From Macrotrachela quadricornifera (lineage: Eukaryota; Rotifera; Eurotatoria; Philodinida; Philodinidae), in assembly GCA_022393335.1 (NCBI GenBank), contig JAJEKB010020399.1:221174-285173 (forward strand): DNA of 64,000 nucleotides, in the 5' to 3' direction. Within the stretch, counting starts at the first letter, position 1. Each line of letters begins with the position of its first letter. A program made the translations under genes and the position numbers. Under the pieces are notes generated by a model, which was not told the DNA's origin, searched no databases, and saw only the letters and a list, made by a program, of their open reading frames with translations. Below are positions 1-12,677 of this stretch, piece by piece.

Positions 1-3000
1 GAAATTCAGGAATCAGAAAAACGTATCGAACAGTTTCAAAAACGAGGTAGAATTGATGACGTTAAGAAAGAAAATGAATATTTCAGTAAGTTGAAAACAT
101 TACAGGAACTCGCCATTGAAATCGATAAACTGAACGCCAAACCATGCACTTCTGAAAACAGTAACGAAACAAATCGTTCTTATTTGGAAGAAAGTTTACG
201 TATCGGTCTAGAAGAATGTCATCTAAATGATGCATCAAAATTATCTGAAGAAATTCAGGTATCAGAAAAACATATGGAACAGTTTAGAAAACGAGGTCGT
301 ACTGATGATGTAAAGAAAGAAAGTGAGCATTTGAGCAAATTAAAAGATGTACATAATGTTAAAGAACAACTTGGTTGTTCTAAATCCAATGACTTAGTGA
401 ATGAATCTGAAGTAGTTGAAAACAACCGCTTGGACGAAGAAGAGCATCGAATAACTGTAGAAAGTCTGGAAAACATGTATAAAGATTTCAGTTCAATGCC
501 ATCTTGTTCGGAGCGGTCCATAAATTGTTTAATGTATTATATTTTATTGAAATTGATTAATAGTAGAATCAGCATGGATCAAAATATAGAGGTACGTAAT
601 GAAAATGAGCCAGACATACAAAAAGAATTAGAATGTCTGCAAGAGCGAATAAGGGTAGAAGAATTAGGATCCACAGAAATTCATAATTTAGTACAAGCAG
701 CTTCAGTCCATATAAAGAATAAAAATTGGAAAGAGACCTTGATTATATTGAGAAAACTTCATAAACAAATTCAGCCACTTGATATCCACGAATTGTTTAG
801 ACTCATTGAAAAAGTTGATGATGCTGCGCATCTACTAAAGAATAAAGATATCATTTTGTTTTTGGGCGGAACTGGATCGGGTAAATCAACAACTATACAT
901 TTTCTTTCGGGTTCTAAGATGGTTGAGAAACAAGTAGCAGGAATGAATCATATTGCACCTACTGAAGTAAAATATTGTGAATTAAAAAGTATAACAACTT
1001 CGCCATTTAGTCGATCTGAAACTCGGTACATAACACCTGTTACAGTCAATTTTGTAGATGTTGGCGGTTTTACAAATGGTAGCACTGTATTATGTGATAG
1101 TCCAGGATTCGAAGATACAAGTGGACCAGAAGTAGATATCGCAAATGGATTGGGTATTGTTAAAGCGATTAAAGGATGTAAAAGTGTAAAACCAGTCGTA
1201 TTATGTAGTTTTCGCAGTATCGGTGATAGATGTGATGGTATAAAAGGTCTTGCTCACGTATTAGTAGGGCTAATTCCAGGAATTAAAGAACATATGAGAT
1301 CTTTCTCGTATATTTTTACAAAATTTCCTGAAAAAGAGAGAAAAACAATTCATGCATTATTAGATGATGTTAATAACAAATTAAATGACCTAGATAAATT
1401 AGATATCAGTTTTACGGAATTTTTACAAGATATGTTACAAAAAACAAAAAGAAATGCACGAGTATTAGATCCAATCGGTGATGATCCTGGAGAGCTTCTC
1501 GATGAACTTGCACGATCTATTACTATCTCTAAACCTGAGGAAGTATTTCAATTTTCCATCTCAGAAAAATCAAAAGCTATAGTACGTGAACAAATAAGAA
1601 AACATCAACTAAGTATTATGTCTACCACTGTTCATTCTGATTATAAATTTTTAAAGTATAAACTTGGTCAATTAAAACGTTTAAATGAATCGCTTGGACA
1701 AGAATACATCGAACAAATCTATAATAATTGTATTCAATATATAAATAAACATCTTTCGAATGAGTATCAAGAAGCTATTTCTGCATTGGATAATTTTATT
1801 ATTAATGAAACAGTTCCAAATATTAAATATATTGAACAGTATCGAATACGATTCGAACATGCTAAACTTGCAGAAGATGTAAGAAAAGAACACTTAGGAA
1901 AAGAAACTATTCATAGTAGTGCATTTAGTCAACATTTAAGAAAACAATTTGATACGATTCTTGAAAATTTACAAAAAAGAGATATTAATGATTTATCAAT
2001 CAAAGCTAGTTTAGATAAGATAAAAATTCTTTCAAATTCTTTTACAGATCTTGATTCTAATAAATATAAAAATGCTTGTCAATCATTATTACAAAAATTC
2101 GATTCTGTTGTTAAGTCGTTTAAAGAATCTGTTCAATCAAATCAATTTGATGTATGTGCGAATAATCTAACGATATTATTCGAAGCATCAATCAATTTAA
2201 ATGAACATCTAAAGAGTGAATATATGACAAGAGAGTATCAAGAATCAAAGAAATATTTCTTTGAGTATCTAAATGATTCTACAGAACAACTTAGTTCTAT
2301 ATTCGATCAAGAGAAAATAGAAACAAACAATGTAGAAAGTTTAAACAAGTGTGTACATATGCTAGAAACTGTTAATAGTACATATACTCTTGAATCACAT
2401 ATAGCAAAAAAATCGATTAGTGAAATTTATGAAAATTTATTATCGAAAATTCTAAATCATTTTGATAAAATAATCAGAAGTATTGAGATTGAATTTAGAA
2501 ATGTAAATTCATTTCAAATCTTAGAAAATTATATGGCAGAATTAGATTTAATTAGAAAAATTTCTATAATTGAATTGCGAACAACTCAATCGTATTGTAG
2601 TACATTAGAAAAATTAATTGGATATATACAAAGATCGAAAGAAGATGTTGAAACACAATTAAAAACTTTATTAAAACGAGAAGGCAAAGTCGATTATAAT
2701 AAGTTAATAAAATCTTTATCTAGTTTAAAAGGTGCAAAATGGATAGAAAAATATCGAAAAGAAATATATTTAGATATAATAAATGATGTTGAACAACAAA
2801 TACTTGAACATTATCAAATATTAAAAGATTCTATAATAGAAGTTAATTTAGATCTGGATAATTTTGATAAAATTGAATCTACATATAAAATCATTGTTGA
2901 AATTAATGAGATGAAACCTTTGGAAAAATTTATTCCTAGTTTAAATGAACACATAAAAGAAGTTAATTCTTGGTTTATCAATGTAACGAGTAATATATTT

Positions 3001-6000
3001 ATTCTTATTAAGAACACATTTAATACAGAAAAATGGAGAGAAGAAAATCATCAAATATTAGATTTCAGTAAGCTTGAAAAAGCATTTCATTACTTAGATA
3101 TTTGTAAAAAAATTCATATTTTGCTTAAAAATGATTGCATATCTGCACTTAATCATTTGGAACAATTTGTACGATATTTCAGTAATTTTATTCAAAAGGA
3201 AATGGAAGATTGTTTTGAAAATATACAACAGTATCAAATAAATAAAACTAAAGAAGAACTATTTGAGAAGGCTCGAACACTAGCCAATCGTCTACAACAA
3301 ATATTTGAAATAAAAGCAAAATATCCTCGGATTTTTATATGTTTTCCGAATGAGAAAATCATTAGTGACTGGAAAAATGAATTATCGAGTTATTTAACTG
3401 AATTATCCGATGAAATGGCCAAATTAAATGCTACACATCGAGCTGAACCTTTAAGCGTGAAATTACTGATATCAAAATCGTTAAGTAAATTAGATAGTTT
3501 TTTAGATGATGAAAAATTTATTGATGTTTATTACAAATATCAAAGTCAATTTTTCATTCAAACAAATGATGTTTGTAAACAAGTAATAGATGCAATTAAA
3601 AATAGAGATTATGAACGAGTTGCTTTAGAAATGGCAACATTACAATCAGCAAATGAAGTAGGAGAGCATTTTTTAAAACAAGCTAAACGAGCATTAACTG
3701 TTGGTATTGATAATCTAATGGAAGAGACTAAAATCCAAGCTATTATGCTTGGAAATAATATTGAAATCGAAGGAATTAAATCTGTTGTAGAAAACTTAAA
3801 ACGAATACAACGAGCAGAACAATTTGTATCACAACATCTTGATAAAACAAATGTAATAGAAACATGTGTAAAAGAAGTTAAAGGGTTTATCGAAATACGA
3901 ATAAAACGTTTTCTAGAAGGCGTTGCAGCTCTTATTACTATTAATAATTTTTATGAAGCTGATAAAAAAATTGAATCAATTACATTAGTTCGTACTTTAT
4001 TAGGAAATTATTGTACCCAAGATGTTTTCAAACATATTGAAACATTAAAAGAACGTCTAAATAAAGTTGTATCAGAAGGTGTAGTTAAGAAATATTCTGA
4101 AATGGATATTAGTGGTTATTTTTTAAATCCACCTACAGATATTTTTGCTAAATTTGGAGAAGTTAATAATACAAATCCAATTTATAATCAAGCTTTAAAT
4201 ACTATTAAAGAAAAAATTCTTGAAAAATTTCGTAAAGAATTAGAAGTGGCTAAATCAAGTCAACCTCCAAATCCTGAAAATGTTCATATAAGAAAGTTTG
4301 AATCTGCTGTTAAATACTTACCTGATGCGATGAAAAATGCTCTTGAAGTTGAACTGAAACATTGTAAAGATGATATTGCTCTACGTATTAAAGATAATGA
4401 TATTAGTTTTGATAGAGCATTTAGTAGTGGAAAGTTACAAAACATTAAAGGCCTTCTTGAAGAATATCAAGAGGCTGATGGTATGCAATGTTATGTTAAT
4501 AAAGGTCGAGAACGAGTTTTAAAAAAATTGCAAGATATTTCTATGAAAATAAATCAGAATTTAGAAAAAAATGATATCATACAAGCGTTAGATAATGTCG
4601 AAATAATATTTAATTACAAAATCGAATTAGAAAATATTTTTGTCGAAATTAAACAAATATATTTAGAAGTACGACATCGAATAAAAGATACAATTCGGGA
4701 AGCGCATCTTTGTTTTATGAATCGATTTTTAAAAACTAAAGCATTAATCATTACAAATGAGACGGTACAAATGGTAGAAAAAAGTTTTTTTTGTTTAATC
4801 GAATTTATGAAGTTTGCATATGAACATAAAGGACAGCCTATCGTAGTTCAAATGTTTTCGGAAGATTTTAATCAACAAATAAATGAATTAAATAAACATA
4901 TTTTACAGTATATTAATGAACTTCAAAAACAATATAAAGATGCTTTAGAAAAACTTGATCTTACATCTCTAAATAATTCACTAAATACAGTAAATCAATG
5001 GAATTCTTTATTTTTGAAAATGAAAAGTCATGATAGTTTATATAGTATAAATGATTCTTCGGTAAATTCTATTGTTAAAGCTATAACAGAACTTCCATCT
5101 TATCCACAAATGATAGAAGCTATTTCTCAGAAACTCAAAGATTTCAGAGATGAACTTAATAATCAAGAATTGATTAATAATGAAACAAAAGAATTTAACA
5201 AACATCGTGATGAATTTTATCATAGATTAAATGAAAAATTTTTAATTTTAAGCAAAGCTAAACAATTAGATACTCATGGTTTGAGTAATGATATAAATAA
5301 ATTGGAGCAGGACTGTTTAGAATCATTGGGAAAAAAACTTCAAAAAATTTTTTCCGCTATTCAAACATTCTTAAAAAAATTTTCAATAGATGAGAGATTA
5401 ACAAAAATAGATTATGATAATTTTCATTTATATTATAGTAATTTAATATCATTTCGACAAGAAATGAAAGTAAAAGATGATGAAGTAAATAAAAATATAG
5501 AGAATATTGAAAAAATACTTTTTGATAAAATTCAAACATGGCAAAATGCAGTTGAAGGTGAAAAACTATTGCCAAATATTGCGAATAGTTTATTAAATAT
5601 GAAGCGTGCTTCGAATAATATTCCATCATTTACGAGTAGAATAGATGTTAAAATAGATGAAACAATAAATCAATATAAAAATGAAGCAAAAGATGCCGCA
5701 GTTATAGGTAAATTAGGTACAATACTGAAAAAGGATAAAACTGGTGTTGGTCAAAGTCTTATTTCTGAGCATAAAGCATTTCAAGGTTATTCATTATCTT
5801 TATTTAATGAAAAAACTCGTAGACATGGTATAGAATATGTACTAAATAATTTAAATGGTGATTTAATTAATAAGGAACGATTGAAAAAGAGATATGATGG
5901 CTTTGATAAAAAATATAAGCGTATAATTGAACAACATCTTCAACCTAATATGGATTTGAAGAAAGTAGTTGCTGATGTTAAAGTAATTGTTGGAGATATT

Positions 6001-8178
6001 AAGCAGAAAGCTGGTAATATTTTATGGGATGGACATATACGAAATCTAATTCCTGATTTAGTTGCTTATATTTTTGCTTTATGGACACTGAAAAATGCTG
6101 GACATTATTTTGAAGCTGAAGGTGTAGAAAATAGAGATAACTATCTTCCTCAACCTCATGCAGCTCAAGTAACCTCCATATTTCGTATGTTAGGTATTGG
6201 TGATGAAAAAGAAGAATTAAAAAATAATTTAGTGCAAATAGGAACAGGTGAAGGAAAATCTGTGACATTAGGAGTAACAGCTTGTGTTTTAGCACTACTT
6301 GGTTTTGATGTATCTTGTGCATGTTATAGTGAATATTTAAGTCAAAGAGATTATTCAGCATTTTCATCGTTATTCGATTTATTAGGTTTAGTAAACTATA
6401 TTCATTACGGAACTTTTAATAAAATATGTGAAAATATTATTAATGAAAATGGTGAGATCCGTCAAACAATTGAACAATTAATTTCTGTAGGAGCGAATAA
6501 TTCAATACAAAATAGTCAAAAAGTAAAACGTGCAAAAATTTTATTAATTGATGAGGTTGATGTTTTCTTTAGTAAAGATTTTTATGGTAATGTTTACACA
6601 CCATCAGCTAGTTTAAAAGATCCTACAATTAAATCATTAGTTAATTTGATTTGGATGGAAAGAAAATCAGATTTGCAATCATCTGTAAACATTTTAGAGT
6701 CTTACAATAATGACGCAAATACCAAAAAATCATATGTGCAATTGAGTAGTATAAAAAATACAAATGAATATAAAGCATGTTGTAAGAGATTTCCAGAATG
6801 GAAATTGTTAATTGATGAAGCTATTAAAGATATGCTTGTTGATGTTAATAATTTCAAATCACATGATTATGTTGTTAATCAAGATAAAATTGGATATATC
6901 GAACAAGATAATATTGTTTATAATGTTGTTTATGGTTATAAAACATTATTTGCTTATCATTATGAATATGAAAAAGGTAGAATAAGTACAGAAAGTTTAG
7001 ATGAAAATATAAGTATAAGAATCAAATGTGGAAGTTTTTCATATGCTGAAATTCCACTTCAATTTACATATATAATGGGTGTTACAGGAACATTAGCGAC
7101 TTTAAGTGAGCCTGAAAAACGAGTAATACAAAATGTTTATCATGTCAACAAAAAGACATATACACCATCTGTATTTGGAAAAAATAATCTTAAATTTGTA
7201 GAAAAAGATGATATTATGATAGAAAGTATTGATGATTATTTCAATGTTATACGAAAAGAAATTGATATGAGATTAAAAAGAAATTCACTTGAAACACGAG
7301 CTGTTTTAGTTCTTTTTGAATCAAAACAAAAATTAAAAGAATTCTATGATTCAAAAGCTTTAGAATCAATAAAAGATTCAGTTGTTTATTTAACTGAAGA
7401 AGCATCATTAACAGAAAAAGAAAATTTAATTAAACGTGCAACTACATGTGGTCAAGTAACATTATTTACTAGAACATTCGGTCGGGGAACTGATTTTATC
7501 TGTCAGGATCAAAATCTGTTAGATAATGGTGGTACTCATGTAATTCAAACATTTCTTTCAGAAGAAGTTTCAGAAGAGGTACAAATAAAAGGTAGAACTG
7601 CAAGACAAGGAAATCATGGATCATATAGTATGATCCTTCTTGATCGCGATTTAGAAAAATTTCAAATAGAAAAAGAACATATCGAAAATGTGAAAAAGGG
7701 TATAGGAGTATTAAGTAGTCTTGGCGGTGCGACTTCTTCTAATAAATTATATAGCACAGTTTATGCACTTCTTGATGATAGACGTACCGATTTATTTCAA
7801 ACACAATATGAAGCGAATATGAAATATGTTGAAGAAGCAAAGAAAAAGCATAAAGTTGCGGATCAATTTTTATTATATCTACATTCTGGAGATATGAATT
7901 CTGTAAAAAAATTTTTAATTGAAGAAAATAGAGGAGTCGGCGGGCATTCGAGTTCACGAACTGTTTGTTTAATGGATGCAACAGGTTCTATGTCTCATTT
8001 ATTACATAAATGTAAAAATACAGTAGGCACTATGTTTGAACGTGCGTCGGAAGTTTTAACAGAAAATAAAATTAACGCGGATTCATTTCAAATTCAATTT
8101 GCTGTTTATCGAAATTATAGTAGTGGAGAAGATAAAATACTTCAAAGTTCTCCATGGGAAACTAAACCAGATAATTTA
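1..8178 (+). CDS. SecA-like helicase fused to P-loop GTPase, coiled coil and vWA domain (5' partial; main part, interrupted)
   Basis: Open from the first base, so the N-terminus lies outside the window; first visible in-frame ATG is at 91. Order: a duplicated Lys/Glu-rich coiled-coil repeat (1-105 and 235-345); a P-loop GTPase with GGTGSGKST near 864-892 and DSPG near 1097; a coiled coil of over 1,300 residues (about 1500-5750); a SecA-type DEAD core with GTGEGKS (about 6242), LLIDEVD (about 6541), GVTGT (about 7078), FGRGTDF (about 7478) and a SecA-like motif VI GRTARQGN (about 7590); and the start of a vWA domain with a MIDAS-like DATGS (about 7969). SecA is the bacterial/plastid translocation ATPase; this architecture is not a translocase and its role here is unknown. 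The frame runs into a transposon and stops at 8191-8193. The gene resumes at 10727 in the same frame. High confidence in the domains, none in the function. Confidence 0.85.
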
Positions 8179-8185
8179 AACCCCC

Positions 8186-8293
8186 CCCTATAATAGAAGC
8201 CCACCCCATATTAGAAGCCCCCCCGTATTAGAAGCCCCCTTTGGAAGGAGCAATATGAAAGATGTATTAGAAGCCCATGGGCTTGTATTAAGT
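8186..8293 (+). repeat. left subterminal ATTAGAAGCCC array of the pogo-like element
   Basis: Four spaced copies of (T)A(A/T)TAGAAGCCC lie in about 90 nt, followed by an inverted copy (GGGCTTGTATTA). The matching right end (about 10630-10714) has copies of the same 11-mer. These are probably transposase binding sites. Confidence 0.7.
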
Positions 8294-8652
8294 CCGAGAT
8301 TTAGAATTTTTTTTCAAAATTTATCAATTTTCTTCTGAACATTCATACATTCGAACTTCGAATGTATGAATGTAAAGTAAAGTCAAAGCAATTCAATGTT
8401 GAAATTAGATATCAAACAAGCATTGATGTACATGACAGAACAATTCTTTGATCTTATTTAACAACGACAAAATTAATACATAACAATCAATCGGACACAT
8501 CTTCAGATGTTTCATAATCTAATCTTTTGAAAGAGAGAAATGCACAGAATGAATAGGCTGAACAGACATATTCATACAAAGTATATTCCGACGGCATTGT
8601 TCACATGTCATTCAATTAAAATATTTTTTCTTGAATTGTATATCCATTAACT

Positions 8653-10428
8653 ATGTATCAAATCGAAGAGCATCTAGCGCCGTTACCAGGCGTTATTACA
8701 AACTCACTATTAGACGAATCCAGTTCCGATAATGATTCCAGCGTTGAAGTTATGTCTATTGTCGATGAAAATGAATATGAATTAATCAAATGGACTAATT
8801 ATTTACAACTTAATTCGGACAGTGACGATGATAGCGATGATAATTATTCTTCGACTCAACCTGCATTACTCGTTAATTATTCGTCGTCAGAGTCATCCAG
8901 TGATGAAGAAGAATTATTACAATCATCTCATCAAGCTGCATCTTCTAATAACAACAGCATTGTCGATACTACGTCTTCGTCAACATCAACCACCATTAAT
9001 AAACGTAAGCGACGTCAATGGACCGTAAATGAAAAATTAAATGCGATCATCTACTTCGAAAAAAACAACAACAAATCTAAAACAGCCAACGATATCGGAT
9101 GTGCTACAAAACAACTTCGTATGTGGATCAAGAACAAAGATGAATTAATAAAATTGTCATCTCAAAAGAAAGGTGAGGAGTCCATTTTTATTACATTTAA
9201 AAAGTAAAACAATCTCTATCTTTTTTCTTCAGGTAAAAAACGCATGCGTCGTAATGGAGCTGGTAAAAAATTAATTTATGTGGACCTTGATTCTCGTTTA
9301 CTTACCTGGTATCGTCAAAAACGTACTGCTCCTGGATCAACAACAACACCTATTACTGATATTCGTAAAGAAAAAGTGACATTTCGTTATCTTCAACGTC
9401 GTGGACGACAAATAAGCCAAGAATTAAATCACCCATGTCCATCATCAAAATGGTTTGGTCGTTTTCTCGTTCGCCATCGACTTTCTCTTCAACGTCCAAA
9501 ACGACAACAAAAAATTCCACTCGACGAAGTTCATCAAAAAGCTACTTCATTCTATAATTATCTACGACGAGCTAGTCGATGGGCTCCAAAACGTGGCCCA
9601 ATGGGGGCCTTTACTCCACGTGACGTTTTTAACATGGATGAATCTCCACTGGCATTATTCGGCGATCAAGCAAAACGCTCAATTAATGATATCAACACTT
9701 GTAATGAAGTAGAAGGATGTTTAAGTAATAAAGTGAGTACTTTTCTTTTTTTACAATACACAACAAATTTAACTTGTTCATTCGTCGTGAGTTTTTGTAT
9801 ACAACTTACAGAGAAGTTTTCGTAGATCTTTACAACGCTGACCTGACAGGCTTCAGACCTAGTTAAAGTTTGCGTTATCAGATCTACATATTCTTCTCCA
9901 AGAACAACTAAATATAATCACAAGTCTTCGTTAAGTTTCAGAAGCTAGCGGTAGACACGTCATATTTTTAGAAAAGGTATATAAAAAATTATTCTATTTG
10001 TTATTTTATTTCGTTTCTTCATTTAGAGATTTTGCACGGTTATTCTTACAGTCTCAGGCGAAGATCAACGTGTTGATCCTGTGTTGTTATTCAAAGGAAA
10101 GGGTCATATTTCGCCTAATGAACAAAAACAATATGCTAATGGTATTAAAGTGTTCTTTACTCCAGAAAGTGTTATTAACACTATAACAATGAACAAATAT
10201 AATGAATGGTTTATTTCGAAAGTAAGACATTTCTAAGTTCTTTTTAATAGAACTCTTCAAAATTATACGTATGATCCATCTGTAGTCGATTGTCTATCAT
10301 TAAATATTAATGAAGACGATGATGAAGAACAAATTCAAAATGCAGCTACATTAGCTGCAGAACAAGATAAAATTATATTAAATGAAAAAAATAAACAATT
10401 AAAATTAACTGACTTATGGAAAAAGTAG
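8653..10428 (+). pseudogene. pogo/CENP-B-type transposase, multi-exon, internally deleted
   Basis: Exon 1 (8653-9172) encodes an acidic Ser/Asp-rich N-terminus and a helix-turn-helix (RRQWTVNEKLNAIIYF, GCATKQLRMWI). A 60-nt intron (gtgagg..ttcag) leads to exon 2 (9233-9732), with a CENP-B-type second DNA-binding domain and the first catalytic Asp in FNMDESPLALFG. A 294-nt phase-0 intron (9733-10026) precedes exon 3 (10027-10221), with TVILTVSGED and LLFKGKG. The segment that should carry the second and third catalytic Asp is missing: only 29 nt separate exon 3 from a C-terminal block (10251-10428) ending KLTDLWKK. The deletion makes the enzyme inactive, so the copy is non-autonomous. The tail QLKLTDLW resembles a PCNA-binding box, a feature reported for pogo. 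Confidence 0.75.
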
Positions 10429-10619
10429 GTAAAGTAAACTAGTTACTTTCAAACTACTTTCTTTTTTTTTTTTTTTTTTGTAACTTATAATTTATAAAAG
10501 TATTTATTTGTGCTTATATTTATCTTAAGAAGATTTTGTGTAATTAATTTTGAACTTATTCTAAATAAAACTCGAGATAACTGAAACAACAATTTTCTTA
10601 TGTTTTTTTAGAAAATTTA

Positions 10620-10724
10620 ACACAAAAGTCGTATTAGAAGCCCCCCACAATAGAAGCCCACTTAGAAAATTATAAGTAATAGACAGTTTAGAAGCCCAGT
10701 GGGCTTCTAATATGGGGGGGGGTT
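10620..10724 (+). repeat. right subterminal ATTAGAAGCCC array of the pogo-like element
   Basis: Copies of TATTAGAAGCCC, AATAGAAGCCC and TTTAGAAGCCC precede the inverted terminal copy GGGCTTCTAATATGG. It mirrors the left-end cluster, and two inner copies are in the same orientation as the left ones, so the ends are not simple mirror images. Confidence 0.7.
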
Positions 10725-10726
10725 TA

Positions 10727-11209
10727 CGTGCTTTTATGAATACGATTAATGTCGATGGAGGTCAGGGTAATGAAGCTATTGAAATAGGCTTATGGCATGC
10801 TAATAAAGAAAATGAGAGAGAAGAAATCACTCAAGTTATTTTAATAGGTGATGCACCTCCAAATATGAAGGACGAAGTATACTCGAAGAGAGCAAGTTAC
10901 AAAGAAGATTACTGGGAGAAAACGAAATTTTCAGAGCCAACTTATTACGAAGATGAGCTAAAAAACTTAGCCTTAAATAAAATCCCAGTACATGCCTTTT
11001 ATGTTAAAAAACGAGCAGAGAAAAGTTTTAAAGATATTGCTCAGAAAACAGGTGGACGATGTGAACTATTAGACATAAACTCTTCCTTGGGTTCTGAAAT
11101 GTTAACAGATTTAGTCACTCAAGAGATTTTACGAAATGTCGGAGGACGTGCAAAAGGGGATGCACTTGTTGAAGCATATAAGAAAAAATTCAGAAAGAGC
11201 TATAAATAA
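10727..11209 (+). CDS. 3' end of the SecA-like/vWA gene (second half of vWA domain)
   Basis: This is the rest of the vWA domain and the C-terminus of the giant gene that ends at 8178. If the insert 8179-10724 and one copy of its TA duplication are removed, the codons read through without a shift (PDNL then RAFMNT). The segment has the expected later vWA strands (VILIGDAPP and IPVHAFYV), then a basic tail ending KFRKSYK and a TAA stop. An open frame upstream from 10712 is just transposon end sequence read through. In the present allele this exon is cut off from its start codon, so it is expressed only if the element is excised or another allele is intact. Confidence 0.85.
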   Translation, partial: RAFMNTINVDGGQGNEAIEIGLWHANKENEREEITQVILIGDAPPNMKDEVYSKRASYKEDYWEKTKFSEPTYYEDELKNLALNKIPVHAFYVKKRAEKSFKDIAQKTGGRCELLDINSSLGSEMLTDLVTQEILRNVGGRAKGDALVEAYKKKFRKSYK

Positions 11210-11690
11210 AAAATGTATCTTGTTGTTCTGTCCCGTTATTTACTTTCACTGATTTTTTTGTCTATGCATACTATTGTTAACCGTGCGATGGAATTGTATG
11301 TGTGTAATATTTTTCATTTAATCAATTGTATTTGTTATAACTTTAATCATGAATAAACTGTTGATTTGTACTTAAACAAAATGCTCCCACGATGTGCAAC
11401 GACGAGATAAAGTCAACAGATGATAACATCCAGCAGAAAACAAACACAGATGTTTGCAAAAAAACTTGCACAGAAGTGGTTTTTCTTCTTTAAACGTTTT
11501 CTCTACTATTCTAAGCGACTACATAGGTCATTTTTGGGAAATAAATCCTCGACAGACATACTACACGCTATATATATAGAAGTGTGATTTCTTTCCTTTT
11601 CAATACATATTCATTCAATTACGTCGTCCACCAGTAATTTGGAAAAAACTGAAATTTTAATATTACATTTTTGGAACAACGACATATGAT
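11210..11690. other. intergenic, no gene seen
   Basis: AT-rich 3' flank of the SecA-like gene. I see no coding stretch and no clear repeat. Confidence 0.5.
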
Positions 11691-11696
11691 CTGTTG

Positions 11697-12240
11697 CTCG
11701 TATTTATTGTGAAAAAAACATTCCAATGAGGACTATCTACTACAATATTCAGAAATTAAAACAAACAAGTTCACTTAAACATCGGGATGAAAACGGTCGA
11801 CGACATGTCCTTCGTAGAAAAGAAAAAATACCTATTGGTCAATACATTCGACTAATAATGGAATAACTCTTACCGAAATAAAAGAAAAACTATTGAAAAT
11901 TTACGACAAATCAGTATCAACATCAACGACTAGTCCTCATCTTCATGAATATGGTTATGAAAATGTTTTACCACAATCTACTCATATTTTAACATCTGAT
12001 GAAAAAGAACGGCGTGTACAATGCACTGAAAGGCATAAAAATGATGATTTTATTAATACGAATTGTACAGATGAATTTTCATTACAACTTTTTCGTAATG
12101 CAGCTCGACGGTGAACGAAAACTCCTAATAAAGAATTAAAATGTTTACCTAAAATCCGTCAAAAAGTTCATATTTGGAGTGCGATAAGTATGCAAGGCGT
12201 ATTGACCTATCACACATTTCGATGCAATCTTGACGGTCCA
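11697..12240 (+). pseudogene. Tc1/mariner-like transposase fossil
   Basis: Translated pieces match the usual Tc1/mariner order: RIYCEKNIPMRTIYYNIQKL, then after a frame change HLHEYGYEN, an RRVQCTERHKNDDF block, DEFSLQLFRN, and VHIWSAISMQGVL. The DEFSLQL segment holds the first catalytic Asp position. At least one frameshift (about 11860) and one stop (12112-12114) break it. The C-terminal catalytic part is not recognisable; a GTTTTG-rich tract begins at about 12255 instead. No inverted repeats for this copy were identified. Confidence 0.65.
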
Positions 12241-12254
12241 TATTTGGCTTCCTA

Positions 12255-12365
12255 GTTTCGATATTTTGGCTTTGAGTTTTGAGTTTTGCCATGATTTTGG
12301 TTTCGAGGTATTGGTTTTGATTAAATTTTGGTCTTGGTTTTGGCTTTGGTTTTAGTTTTGAGATA
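12255..12365. repeat. GTTTTGG-like degenerate hexamer tract
   Basis: Repeated TTTTGG/TTTTGA units run for about 110 nt and cut off the Tc1/mariner fossil. Similar hexamer tracts recur at 47.4-47.7 kb and 57.6-58.15 kb. Confidence 0.5.
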
Positions 12366-12677
12366 CAGATGAAGTAACTCATTTGGAAATGATAAATCTA
12401 AAATGCCTTCCCATAACCATTCCTATATTCGTTAACGTCAAAAAAACCTCTCATATAGCATTGTATGTAATAAATTCATTTCTATAATCACCGTCCTCCA
12501 CTCGGAAAAGTCATTTTTCATTGAATTTTTCGATTGGCAATGTGTTAGATAGATCCAAGTATCTACTATCGGATATAATAAAGTGTATAGATTTTATAAT
12601 GAGTTTACTGGACACTACAAAGATTTTACTCAACGTAAATATATAATGTTTGAAGAACTTTAGAAATTATACTTAGG

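Larger units (their letters stand above)
8179..10724 (+). mobile_element. pogo-like DNA transposon, 2.55 kb, TA target duplication
   Basis: The element starts AACCCCCCCC and ends GGGGGGGGTT, with terminal inverted repeats continuing as TATAATAGAAGCCCAC on the left and the reverse complement of CATATTAGAAGCCCACT on the right. It is flanked by TA at 8177-8178 and 10725-10726. TA duplication plus a CENP-B/pogo-type transposase gene inside supports the Tc1-mariner-pogo superfamily. Insertion is in coding sequence of the SecA-like gene, and the clean frame on removal suggests it is recent. Confidence 0.85.

Noticed and set aside
5999..6367. 122-codon minus frame inside the SecA-like gene
   Set aside because: Antisense shadow of a strong coding region.
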